Assembly: GCA_030532405.1 (NCBI GenBank)
Contig: JAUNLF010000007.1
Coordinates: forward strand, 1-64,000
Source of the DNA: Actinomycetaceae bacterium
GTDB lineage: Bacteria > Actinomycetota > Actinomycetes > Actinomycetales > Actinomycetaceae
Length of the DNA: 64,000 nucleotides
Reading direction: 5' to 3'
Under the pieces are notes generated by a model. The model saw only the letters and a program-made list of their open reading frames with translations, was not told where the DNA came from and made no database searches. Position 1 is the stretch's first letter. Each line of letters starts with the position of its first letter. Made by a program: the position numbers and the translations under genes. Positions 53,910-62,319 of the stretch are shown here, piece by piece.

Positions 53910-54932
53910 ATGTCTGACCAACCACAACCCCAGGAACGCGACGTTACTAATACTCGCGAAATCGCGGGTGAAGCCGCGATCAAGTCTGGCAGTAAGCGCG
54001 ACCGCGCTACGAAATCGGAGGGCGCCGCAGACGCTCAGGCCGCAGCTAAAGAGGCTACAAAGGGTGGCAAGCGCCTTACGCGCGGCCAGTTGGTTCGCCG
54101 CCGGTTCTTCCGCTCAACGACCTCAAAGGTCGGTGTTATCGGCTTCGCCCTCGTGGTGCTCATCGCCCTTATTGGCCCGTACCTTACGCCGTGGGACTAC
54201 CAAGAGGTAACTGGTAACTTCCTTCGCGGCCCGAGCGCCGAACACTGGTTCGGAACCACCCAGGGTGGTCGCGACGTGTTTGCGCTGACTATTGAAGGCC
54301 TGCGTAAGTCGCTGGTCATCGGCCTTGCCGTGTCAGGCATTCAAGTCGTTGTCGCAGCGATTGTGGGTGCATCCGCTGCCTACTTTGGCGGGTTCTTTGA
54401 GAAAGCATCCCTGTGGGTCATCGACCTCCTACTTGTCATCCCGTCGTTCTTGATCATTGCTGTTATCTCGCAGAAGACGGGCGGCAACCAGTCATCGACC
54501 CTCCTGTTCATCCTGCTACTCGCGGCATTCGGCTGGATGCTGACCGCACGCGTCGTACGCTCGATGACACTTTCAGCTAAAAACCTCGAATACGTAACAG
54601 CGGCCCGCTACATGTCCGTGCCAGCGCACGTCATCATCACGAAGCACATCATTCCGAACGTTGCTTCCTACCTGATCATTGACGCCGCCCTCGGATTCGT
54701 AAACGCCGTAATGTCAGAGACCGTGCTTTCATACTTCGGATTCGGCGTGCAGCCGCCCGAAACGTCGCTCGGCGTGCTCATCGCGGAAGGCCAGGGCATG
54801 GCAACGACCTCGCCGTGGATCTTCCTCGCACCCGCAACGGTTTTGACTTTGACTCTTATTTTCGTGAACTTCATCGGTGACGGTCTACGCGACGCGATCG
54901 ACCCGTCATCCAAGTCTGGAGGCCAGGCATGA
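53910..54932 (+). CDS. Peptide ABC transporter permease (OppC/DppC-like)
   Basis: 340 residues. A hydrophilic N-terminus of about 70 residues leads into LVRRRFFRSTTSKVGVIGFALVVLIALIGP, the OppC hallmark first helix. GTTQGGRDVFALTIEGLRKSL and the EAA loop YVTAARYMSVPAHVIITKHIIPNV follow, and the C-terminus ends FVNFIGDGLRDAIDP. About six helices. It begins two bases after the OppB gene and overlaps the ATPase by four bases, so expression is coupled. Confidence 0.93.
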   Translation: MSDQPQPQERDVTNTREIAGEAAIKSGSKRDRATKSEGAADAQAAAKEATKGGKRLTRGQLVRRRFFRSTTSKVGVIGFALVVLIALIGPYLTPWDYQEVTGNFLRGPSAEHWFGTTQGGRDVFALTIEGLRKSLVIGLAVSGIQVVVAAIVGASAAYFGGFFEKASLWVIDLLLVIPSFLIIAVISQKTGGNQSSTLLFILLLAAFGWMLTARVVRSMTLSAKNLEYVTAARYMSVPAHVIITKHIIPNVASYLIIDAALGFVNAVMSETVLSYFGFGVQPPETSLGVLIAEGQGMATTSPWIFLAPATVLTLTLIFVNFIGDGLRDAIDPSSKSGGQA

Positions 54933-57073
54933 GCCGCAAAAGCCAGAAGATTGAATCGACTGCGCTACCCGAACGCCAGCAGGGCGTTCCAATCCTCGAA
55001 ATTTCAGACCTCAACGTAACATTCCCGTCGGAGGACGGGCTTGTACACGCTGTTCGTGGAGTGAACCTACAGGTGAACTCCGGTGAGGTTCTCGGCATCG
55101 TGGGTGAGTCCGGCTCCGGTAAGTCCGTCACCTCGATGGCAGTGATGGGCCTGCTGGACGAAAGCGCCCGTGTCTCCGGTTCCGTGAAGCTGCACGGCAC
55201 TGAAATCCTGGGTAAGTCCGACGCGTGGATGTCGCAGATTCGCGGCAAGAAGGTCGCGATGGTCTTCCAGGACCCGCTGTCGGCGCTGACGCCGGTCTAC
55301 ACGATCGGTGACCAGATCATCGAAGCGCTCACCATCCACCAGAAGATGTCGAAGTCCGCGGCGCGCGAACGCGCCATTGAGCTTCTTGACCTCGTGGGTA
55401 TTCCGAACCCGACGGTGCGGTTCAAGTCGTTCCCGCACGAGTTCTCCGGCGGTATGCGCCAGCGTGCGATGATCGCGATCGCCATTGCGAACAACCCCGA
55501 CCTCATCATCGCGGACGAGCCAACAACCGCTCTGGACGTGACGATTCAGGCGCAGATCCTGGACCTTTTGAAGACCGCGCAACGCGAAACAGGTGCCGCG
55601 GTTGTGATGATTACGCACGACCTCGGCGTCGTTGCCGGCATGGCAGACCGCGTGGCCGTCATGTACGCGGGACGTTGCGTCGAGTCAGGCACAGTTGACG
55701 ACATTTTCTACAAGTCGACGATGCCCTACACCATCGGCCTGCTGGGGTCCCTGCCCAGGCCGGACCAGGATTCCTCCGAACCCCTGGCATCGGTTGAAGG
55801 CAACCCGCCCTCGATGCTGGAAAAGCCGACCGCATGCCCGTTCGCACCGCGCTGCCCGCTCGCACAAGACAAGTGCCTGCAAGGCGAGCCCGAACTTGAG
55901 CGTTCACCCAACGACGCAACCTCGGACGAAGACATGCTGAACCACCACTTGGTCGCATGCGTGCGCGCGAACGAAATCGTGGACAACGAGTGGAACCACG
56001 AAGACATCTTCCCAATGCCCGCGGAATTCAGCTCCCCAATGGCGGACGCGGACCGTAACAAGCGCGAAGAAGTCCTACGCGTCACGGACCTGAAGAAGTA
56101 CTTCCCGCTCATGAAGGGCGCAGTCTTCAAGCGTCAAGTCGGCACCGTTCACGCCGTGGACTCCATTTCGCTTGATATTCGTGAGGGCGAAACGCTTGCC
56201 CTCGTGGGCGAATCCGGTTGCGGTAAGACGACGACCCTGCTTGAGATCCTGGATCTAAAGAAGCCGCAAGACGGCAACATCGTGGTGTTCAGCAAGGACA
56301 CGGCATCCATGAGCGGACGTGAACGCCGCCAGGTGCGCGAAGACCTGCAAGTCGTGTTCCAGGACCCCATGGCGTCACTGGACCCGCGCATGCCGATCTC
56401 CGAGATCATCGCCGAGCCGCTCAAGTACAACAAGTACCCGAAGGAAAAGATCGACCAGCGGGTTGAGGAACTCATGGAACTCGTGGGTCTGGAGCCCGCA
56501 CACCTGAACCGCTACCCGCGGCACTTCTCCGGCGGCCAACGACAGCGCATCGGCATTGCGCGCGCGCTGGCACTACGCCCGAAGCTATTGGTACTGGACG
56601 AGCCCGTGTCCGCCCTCGACGTATCCATTCAAGCAGGCGTAATCAACCTGCTTGAAGAACTACGCGCAAAACTGAAACTGTCGTACCTGTTCGTCGCACA
56701 CGACCTGTCCGTCGTACGACACATCGCGGACCGCGTTGCCGTCATGTACCTGGGCAAGATCGTCGAAATCGGCGACGTCAACGAAGTGTTTGACCGCCCG
56801 CGACACCCGTACACGCAAGCACTACTATCCGCGATTCCGATCCCGGACCCACACAAGGAACGCACCCGCGACAGGGTCCTGCTGGAAGGCGACCTGCCTT
56901 CCCCCGCGAACCCGCCCTCGGGATGCCGCTTCCGCACGCGTTGTCCGAAGTTCAAACTCCTGAACGAAACGCAGCAGCAAAAGTGCCTCAATGAGCATCC
57001 GGAGCTTGACGGGCCGGACGGCGTGGACTCGCGCAACGCGTGCCACTTCCCCGAAGCCGTGCACGTGTTCTAG
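54929..57073 (+). CDS. Peptide ABC transporter ATPase, fused OppD-OppF type
   Basis: 714 residues containing two complete nucleotide-binding domains. Domain 1 has Walker A GESGSGKSV (near residue 59), signature FSGGMRQRAMIA and Walker B LIIADEPTTAL, and ends with the cysteine-rich CPFAPRCPLAQDKC segment. Domain 2 has Walker A GESGCGKTT (near residue 427), FSGGQRQRIGIARAL and LLVLDEPVSALDVS, and ends CRFRTRCPKFKL. The paired Cys segments match the [4Fe-4S] motif known in OppD/DppD-type ATPases. It powers import through the two permeases. The 3' end is marked by a 21-bp tandem duplication that includes the stop codon. Confidence 0.94.
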   Translation: MSRKSQKIESTALPERQQGVPILEISDLNVTFPSEDGLVHAVRGVNLQVNSGEVLGIVGESGSGKSVTSMAVMGLLDESARVSGSVKLHGTEILGKSDAWMSQIRGKKVAMVFQDPLSALTPVYTIGDQIIEALTIHQKMSKSAARERAIELLDLVGIPNPTVRFKSFPHEFSGGMRQRAMIAIAIANNPDLIIADEPTTALDVTIQAQILDLLKTAQRETGAAVVMITHDLGVVAGMADRVAVMYAGRCVESGTVDDIFYKSTMPYTIGLLGSLPRPDQDSSEPLASVEGNPPSMLEKPTACPFAPRCPLAQDKCLQGEPELERSPNDATSDEDMLNHHLVACVRANEIVDNEWNHEDIFPMPAEFSSPMADADRNKREEVLRVTDLKKYFPLMKGAVFKRQVGTVHAVDSISLDIREGETLALVGESGCGKTTTLLEILDLKKPQDGNIVVFSKDTASMSGRERRQVREDLQVVFQDPMASLDPRMPISEIIAEPLKYNKYPKEKIDQRVEELMELVGLEPAHLNRYPRHFSGGQRQRIGIARALALRPKLLVLDEPVSALDVSIQAGVINLLEELRAKLKLSYLFVAHDLSVVRHIADRVAVMYLGKIVEIGDVNEVFDRPRHPYTQALLSAIPIPDPHKERTRDRVLLEGDLPSPANPPSGCRFRTRCPKFKLLNETQQQKCLNEHPELDGPDGVDSRNACHFPEAVHVF

Positions 57074-57108
57074 CAAGCGAAGGCTTGGTTCTAGCAAGCG
57101 CTGACTTG
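57067..57108. repeat. 21-bp tandem duplication over the oppDF stop
   Basis: GTTCTAGCAAGCG begins at 57067 and again at 57088, with 18 of 21 bases alike. The first copy holds the stop codon TAG (57071-57073). Confidence 0.8.
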
Positions 57109-57111
57109 GAA

Positions 57112-57150
57112 GCCCGCCGGAGGGTCAAATACGACCCCCGGCGGGCTTCG
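57112..57150 (+). terminator. Terminator of the opp operon
   Basis: GCCCGCCGG (57112-57120) pairs perfectly with CCGGCGGGC (57138-57146), followed by TTCG. An inner GGGTC/GACCC pairing extends the stem. Confidence 0.8.
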
Positions 57151-57329
57151 TCATGCGCGGACGGGCTGGGTCTGTACTACCTGTGTCGCGTGGTGCCGTT
57201 GTCGGTAGGGGCCGTTGTCGGTGCCGGCTGGGTGCGGCTGGCGCGCGGGCGCGGTTCGGTTGGTGCGTGCATGCGGGGACGCTGGGCGGTGGTTGGGCTC
57301 GGGCGCATGACGGCTAAGTGCGGCTGGGT

Positions 57330-57490
57330 GCGTGTTCTGGGCGGTGGTTGGGCCCGGGCGCTGGGCTCGTGTGGGGCTTGTGAGTGTTCTGGGTGGTGGT
57401 TGGGCCCGGGCGCTGGGCTCGTGCGCGCTTGTGTGTATTCTGGGTGGTGGTTGGGCCCGGGCGCTGGGCTCGTGCGCGCTTGTGTGTGGA
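57330..57490. repeat. Tandem repeat of about 51-52 bp
   Basis: Three units with the core TTCTGGGTGGTGGTTGGGCC start near 57335, 57387 and 57438. The last two are almost identical. They lie between the opp terminator and the binding-protein gene. The rest of 57150-57809 holds earlier decayed repeats, a GCGCCCTCATACCATAAA motif copy at 57610, and TTGACA (57723-57728) as a possible -35 for the next gene. Confidence 0.8.
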
Positions 57491-57809
57491 TGCTCGGCAT
57501 ACGTGCGCAGGTTGCCGCGGTTTCACGGGAAAACACGGCCTACGAGCGGGGGAATACCGCAACATTTGAGTGGAGTTTTGCTGTTAGTTGGTGTGCTTTC
57601 GGGTGAAACTTTGCGCCCTCATACCATAAATATGGGGTAAAACTTTAATGTCTCAACATTTGGTATCGATATTGCGATTAGGTCAAGACCGGCCGGAAGA
57701 AGGCGATCTGGTCTGCACACGTTTGACAAAGCGGGGTAACCTGGGCGGGTAACTGCGGACTATTTAGTCCCCGGTAACCAATTGTTCATTCCAAACACGG
57801 AGGTTAATA

Positions 57810-59489
57810 GTGAAGCGATCACTTCACGCGTTTGCCGCCGTTGCCGCCGTAGCAACCCTGGTACTAGCAGGCTGCTCGGGTGGCGACGAGGGCGCTGGCG
57901 CAGGCGACATGCCCGCACTGTCGGACATCAACGTGACTGAGCGCGACAAGGTTGAGGATGGTGGCACGCTAAGGTTCTCAGTGAGCCAGCTACCTACGCA
58001 GTGGAACACCTTGCACACCGCCGGTAACCACGTAGATAACAACACCATCGCCGGTTTTGTTATGCCCATCAACTGGAACTACGCCGAAGATGGCACGTTC
58101 ACGCCTAACGAGAACTACGTTCTGGACTACGAAGTTCAGGATGGCCCCCCGCAGGTCGTAACCATCACGCTGAACCCGGAGGCGCACTGGAACTCCGGCG
58201 ACCCGATCACCTGGGAAGACTACGAAGCCACCTGGAAGGTCGCTAACGGCGAAAACGAAGAGTTCAACGTAGCCTCCACCGACGGCTTCAACCAGGTCGC
58301 AAACGTCGAGATGGGCGAGGACGAGTTCCAGGTTGTAATCACCTTCAAGTCCACCTACCCGGACTGGAGCGCCACCTGGTCTTCGGTTCAGCCCAAGGCT
58401 GCAATCGAAACCGTTGACCTGTTCGACAACGCTCGCGCAGAAGACCCGGACAACAACTTCACCGCTGGTGCGTTTAAGTTCGGTGAGCACGACAAGGCTC
58501 AGCGCACTGTTACCCTCGTACCGAACGACGCATGGTGGGGCGACGCTCCGAAGCTTGACTCGGTCACCTTCCGTGAGCTTGACTCCTCCGCGTCAACCCG
58601 CGCATTTGCTAACAACGAGATCGACGTAGTCTCCGGCCTGATTAACTCGGACGAATACCAGACTGCCGCATCGCGCGCTGACGCTGAGATCCGTGCAGCT
58701 GGTGGCCTCCAGTGGCGCCACTTCACCTTCAACACCAACGCTGGTCTGTTGCAGGAGAAGGGCATTCGCCAGGCAATCGTTAAGGGCCTTGACCGCGAAG
58801 CAATCGCAGCATCCGACCTTGCAGGACTTCCGATCGAGCCTTCCGAGCTCATGCTTGGTAACCACTTCTTCATGCCCGGCCAGGAGGGCTACCAGGACAA
58901 CTCCGAAGAGTTCAAGTACGATCCTGAAGCCGCTGGCAAGCAGCTCGACGAACTCGGCTGGACCCTGGACGAAGGCGCGAAGTTCCGCACCAACGAGGCT
59001 GGCGAAGAGCTAGTCGTCGAGTACCAGCTGATGCAGGGCGTTCCGACCTCCGAAAACGAAGGCAAACTACTGCAATCCGACATGGAGAAGATCGGCGTCA
59101 AGGTTCAGATGGTGAACAAGTCTCAGGACGAGTTCCCCGGCTTCCTGATGGACAGCCAGTTCGGCATCACCTCGTTCACGTGGCAGGGTACCCCGTACCC
59201 GATGGCGAACGTCGGCCAGATTTACGGCTGTGACTCCGGCTCCAACTTCTCGAACCTGTGCGACGAGGAAATCCAGAGCCTCATCGAGCAGATCGACGTC
59301 GAGATGGACCACAACAAGCGTATTGAGCTGACCAACGAAGTTGACAAGGTCATCTGGGACCGCGTCATGACCGTTCCGCTATACCGTCGCATCGAGTACG
59401 TAGCTGTACCGCAGAACCTTGCGAACTTCGGCGCATTCGGTATGTCCAGCCACCCGGTTGAGGAGATTGGCTTCACCTCCGCCGAGTAA
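57810..59489 (+). CDS. Peptide ABC transporter substrate-binding lipoprotein
   Basis: 559 residues of the OppA/DppA (SBP family 5) class. It has a lipoprotein signal peptide with lipobox LAGC and C22, then an acidic Gly/Ala linker. Lobe I starts at GGTLRFSVSQLPTQWNTLHTA. Family markers are PEAHWNSGDPITWEDYEATW and IRQAIVKGLDREAIA. It starts at GTG 57810, with CGGAGG upstream. It lies 736 bases after the ATPase gene, beyond a terminator, so it has its own promoter, which would allow the higher level binding proteins need. No tight peptide specificity can be read. Confidence 0.94.
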   Translation: MKRSLHAFAAVAAVATLVLAGCSGGDEGAGAGDMPALSDINVTERDKVEDGGTLRFSVSQLPTQWNTLHTAGNHVDNNTIAGFVMPINWNYAEDGTFTPNENYVLDYEVQDGPPQVVTITLNPEAHWNSGDPITWEDYEATWKVANGENEEFNVASTDGFNQVANVEMGEDEFQVVITFKSTYPDWSATWSSVQPKAAIETVDLFDNARAEDPDNNFTAGAFKFGEHDKAQRTVTLVPNDAWWGDAPKLDSVTFRELDSSASTRAFANNEIDVVSGLINSDEYQTAASRADAEIRAAGGLQWRHFTFNTNAGLLQEKGIRQAIVKGLDREAIAASDLAGLPIEPSELMLGNHFFMPGQEGYQDNSEEFKYDPEAAGKQLDELGWTLDEGAKFRTNEAGEELVVEYQLMQGVPTSENEGKLLQSDMEKIGVKVQMVNKSQDEFPGFLMDSQFGITSFTWQGTPYPMANVGQIYGCDSGSNFSNLCDEEIQSLIEQIDVEMDHNKRIELTNEVDKVIWDRVMTVPLYRRIEYVAVPQNLANFGAFGMSSHPVEEIGFTSAE

Positions 59490-59604
59490 CGCAACCACGC
59501 CGACCGGCTAGCCACTTCGTTGGATGCACTGTTAGTCACCCGACGAGTTGAGTGACCGGGCACGCTACGGGCGGCCCGGAGGGTTGGTCGGAAGGTAAGA
59601 CAGA

Positions 59605-59638
59605 GCGGCCCCGCATCTTTCGATGCGGGGCCGCTTCG
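59605..59638 (+). terminator. Terminator of the binding-protein gene
   Basis: GCGGCCCCGCATC (59605-59617), loop TTTC, GATGCGGGGCCGC (59622-59634), then TTCG. A perfect 13-bp stem. Confidence 0.9.
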
Positions 59639-59687
59639 CATGCGCAGGTGCGGGTGCGGATACCCCTGGAAAGGGGCCGCATCGGAC

Positions 59688-59800
59688 GCATGGGTACGGG
59701 GTTGCTTGGACGCATGGGTACGGGGCCGCGTCGTATGCATGGGTGCGGGGCCGCGTCGTATGCATGGGTGCGGGGCTACTTCGGATACACGGGTGCTGTC
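59688..59800. repeat. Tandem repeat of about 25 bp
   Basis: GCATGGGT recurs at 59688, 59712, 59737 and 59762, each followed by RCGGGGYYGC-like sequence. Two consecutive units (59737, 59762) are nearly identical. Decayed units continue to about 59870. Confidence 0.75.
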
Positions 59801-59950
59801 AGTCACGAAAGGGGGTCACCTCGGACGCATGGGTGCGGGGTTGCGCGGATACACGGGTGCTGTCATTCCCCACACTAGGTATGGTCACTCCCGGAAGGGG
59901 GCCGCGTCGTATGCGCCAGGGTGGGTCCGGGTCGGCTGGCCGGTGGCTTG

Positions 59951-60090
59951 CTAATTTGGGTTTCAGACCCAAAGTGCCGGGGTCTAGGTTTTGGTGTTGG
60001 CCGCGGTTGGGGTGATTCCGACCCGAAGTGCCAGGGTCTAGGTTTTGGTGTTGGCTGCCGTCAGGGTGTTTCAGACCCATAGTGACCAAA
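59951..60090. repeat. 54-bp tandem of the GACCCAAAGTG motif
   Basis: Three forward motif copies at 59962, 60016 and 60070 with an exact 54-base period. The first two share the downstream CAGGGTCTAGGTTTTGG-type sequence. All point the same way, unlike the alternating 84-bp arrays. Confidence 0.85.
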
Positions 60091-60189
60091 ATGGATGAAC
60101 GGGCGCTTTTTGCGCCCGTTTCCTTCTTTTTTGAGGCGCTGCGAACCCAAATGTCTAACCCGTTCTGCCTGGGTGAGGACCCATAATTT

Positions 60190-60780
60190 GGGTCCGAGAC
60201 CCAAACTGCCGGAAATACCCCTGGTTTTGGGTACTTCCTCTCACAGTCATGGTCAGGCGGGGTGCTGTGAAAAGTGATTCCGACCTAAAGTGGCAGAAAT
60301 ACCCCTAGTTTTGGGCAGTTCCCCTCACAATAGTGTTCCCAGCAGCCCTGCTAGAGGGTGATTCAGACCCGAAGTGGCTGAAACAGACCCGGTTTTGGGC
60401 AGTTCCCCTCACAATGGTTTTTCTAGGCACGCCCTCACACACCGAATCAGACCCAAACTGTCTTCCGACTTGCTGCGAATTTGGGTCCGAGACCCTAAGT
60501 GCCGGAATCACCCCTGGTTTTGGGTACTTTCCCTCACAGTCAGTGTTTGTCTACGGGCTGCGTAAAGTGATTCCGACACTAACTGCCAGAAACACCCCTA
60601 GTTTTAGCCACTTTCCCTCACAATGGTTCTCCCAGCAGCCCTGCTAGAGGGTGATTCAGACCCGAAGTGGCTGAAACAGACCTGGTTTTGGGCAGTTCCC
60701 CTCACAATAGTTTTTCCAAGCACGCCCTCACGCACTGAATCAGACCCAAAGTGCCAGAAGCACGCCGTTGTTTGCTGCGA
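60190..60780. repeat. 84-bp tandem array D with a duplicated four-unit block
   Basis: The GAC of each forward motif is at 60198, 60282, 60366, 60450 and then 60491, 60575, 60659, 60743. All intervals are 84 except the 41-base junction in the middle. Units 1-4 and 5-8 match one to one at a 293-base offset. For example, the CAGCAGCCCTGCTAGAGGG segment occurs before both unit 3 and unit 7, so a four-unit block was duplicated as a whole. The array is in the opposite orientation to array C. No gene is seen from 59490 to 60974. Confidence 0.92.
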
Positions 60781-60880
60781 TTTTGGGAAGTTTGGGTCTG
60801 AAACCCAGATTAGGGTGGCACTTTGGGTCGGAATCGTTTTTCAGCATCAGGGAGGGCGTAGCCGGGCCAGTCAGTTTAGG

Positions 60881-60975
60881 TCTGAATCACCTAGGCGGCC
60901 CGGCAGAACCCGGCACTTCCCGTCTGAATCACCTAGGCGGCCCGGCAGAACCCGGCAGAACCCGTCTGAATTACC
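60881..60975. repeat. 42-bp tandem, half period of the 84-bp family
   Basis: TCTGAATCACCTAGGCGGCC begins at 60881 and 60923, and a third TCTGAATTACC at 60965, intervals of 42 each. The array runs into the last codons of the minus-strand PH-like gene. Confidence 0.85.
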
Positions 60976-61550
60976 TACACGGGGATAAAGGTCAAGAGCA
61001 ACAAGACCAACGCCACCAAGAGCGGCACTACGTTGACTCGCTTCTGCACCGGATCCGTGGCAGCCCCAAGCCCGCCCTCCTGATGACGCTCATGATAATC
61101 ACGCAATAGTTGCGCGGCCTGCGTGGAATCGAGGTCCAGACGCACTCGCTCCTTCGACTCGTCGATAAACGGCAACGGCACGGGCCCCGTGTGCGCCTTC
61201 ATGTTTCTCACACCAGTGCGCGGGCGGGCGGCAGCCGCGCGGATGTCGACCTCGCGAGTCTCCAAAATCAGCCCCAGATTCAACCGCGCACCCGTGTACT
61301 GCTCCCACGGCACTGACCAAGAAAAAATCATATTCCGAACAGAGATTTGCTCCGGCGCTATCGTCAACCTCGGCATCCACCACAACATGTACAGCGCCCA
61401 AAACACGAGCCACACATACGGCAGCGACCTCATCGCCACCACCGGCCCGTCACTAATAATGATCAGCGCGGACGCGAACACCGCCAGCGCCGCCACAATA
61501 ATGGTCCCAACACGCGCCGGCGTCGAATCAACAACAATCGTTGGATGCAT
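60975..61550 (-). CDS. PH-domain-like membrane protein
   Basis: 191 residues. Two N-terminal membrane helices (about 14-33 and 40-60) are followed by a soluble beta-rich segment beginning MPRLTIAPEQISVRNMIFSWSVPWEQ. This is the pattern of bacterial PH-domain proteins found throughout actinobacteria. A charged region and a C-terminal hydrophobic helix (about 172-190, VVPLLVALVLLLLTFIPV) complete the protein. Function unknown; many relatives are small envelope proteins. The final codons abut the 42-bp repeats. It lies upstream of typA in divergent orientation, across 770 bases of repeats. Confidence 0.72.
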   Translation of the reverse strand: MHPTIVVDSTPARVGTIIVAALAVFASALIIISDGPVVAMRSLPYVWLVFWALYMLWWMPRLTIAPEQISVRNMIFSWSVPWEQYTGARLNLGLILETREVDIRAAAARPRTGVRNMKAHTGPVPLPFIDESKERVRLDLDSTQAAQLLRDYHERHQEGGLGAATDPVQKRVNVVPLLVALVLLLLTFIPV

Positions 61551-61623
61551 ACCTCCAGTCTAGATGGCCCGCGGGCTTTGGCTCGGTCGTGTCCCGCCGA
61601 GAAGCTCTCCACCATCCACTTTT

Positions 61624-62060
61624 GGGGTCGCCAAGCCGCGCCCCGTCGCTGAGGGCGTACCGTGATGCCCCGCTTGTGTGTGCGGGAGGGCGTGCTGGGT
61701 TTCTCCAGTGTTCGGGTGGTGTGTTCGGGCTGCGTCGGATGGGTGGTGGGCTGATCCTTTCGTGGTGAGCGCGTTTTGGGGTCGCCAAGCTGCGCCCTGT
61801 CGCTGAGGGCGTACCGTGGCGCCCCGTTTGTGTGTGCGGGAGGGCGTACCGTGATGCCCCGTTTGTGTGCGGGAGGGCGTGCTGGGTTTCTCCAGTGTTC
61901 GGGTGGTGTGTTCGGGCTGCGTCGGATGGGTGGTGGGCTGATCCTTTCGTGGTGAGCGCGTTTTGGGGTCGCCAAGCCGCGCCCCGTCGCTGAGGGCGTA
62001 CCCTGATGCCCCGTTTGTGTGTGCGGGAGCCCGTGCCGTGATGCCCCGCTTGCTACGCCA
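61624..62060. repeat. Large tandem repeat (154 and 187 bp) with GAGGGCG motifs
   Basis: GGGGTCGCCAAGC occurs at 61624, 61778 and 61965. The units are almost identical over more than 100 bases, for instance CTGGGTTTCTCCAGTGTTCG and GGTGGGCTGATCCTTTCGTG. The second unit has 33 extra bases from an internal copy of GGGCGTACCGTGRYGCCCCG. Six GAGGGCG motifs lie inside. The near identity suggests very recent amplification. No gene is seen in 61551-62319. Confidence 0.9.
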
Positions 62061-62282
62061 CCTCGATGAGCGCGTGCTGGAATAACACCTCCTTTCACGT
62101 GTGTGCGCGTGCACGCACGCCCTCCGACCCCGAAATGACCACGTAAAACGTAGCGAGACGGCACTGCGGTCGACCGCAGCGACTACAGGCGAGGGGTCGC
62201 GCGGGGACGTGTCGAACTTCGCAACATCGAGGTTCACTCATGGGGGTTCAGCGGGTCTACAGTAGTAGGGCACAGGTTTTGC

Positions 62283-62304
62283 GCGGCGCGACGCCGCTTT
62301 TGTT
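62283..62304 (+). terminator. Terminator-like hairpin in the typA leader
   Basis: GCGGCG-CGA-CGCCGC followed by TTTTGTT, ending 16 bases before the typA start. The placement between a possible promoter (TACAGT near 62260) and the ribosome site suggests attenuation. It could also terminate read-through from the repeat region. Confidence 0.5.
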
Positions 62305-62319
62305 AGATCGGGAGACTCC

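Noticed and set aside
57040..57640. Frames of 60-188 codons across the opp terminator and the 51-bp repeats
   Set aside because: They overlap the end of the ATPase gene in the wrong frame, cross a terminator and consist of repeat-derived Gly/Trp/Leu-rich sequence.
46747..60780. Possible CRISPR arrays at the regularly spaced repeats
   Set aside because: The whole 84-bp unit repeats with no unique spacers, the repeats alternate in orientation, and no cas gene is nearby.
60305..60988. Open frames through array D (68-121 codons)
   Set aside because: Same reason as array C. Frames on both strands mirror the tandem repeat.
61463..62237. Overlapping minus-strand frames of 225-233 codons through the 154/187-bp repeats
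   Set aside because: Several frames are open at once across identical repeats, with Pro/Thr/His-rich products. Typical of repeat DNA, not genes.
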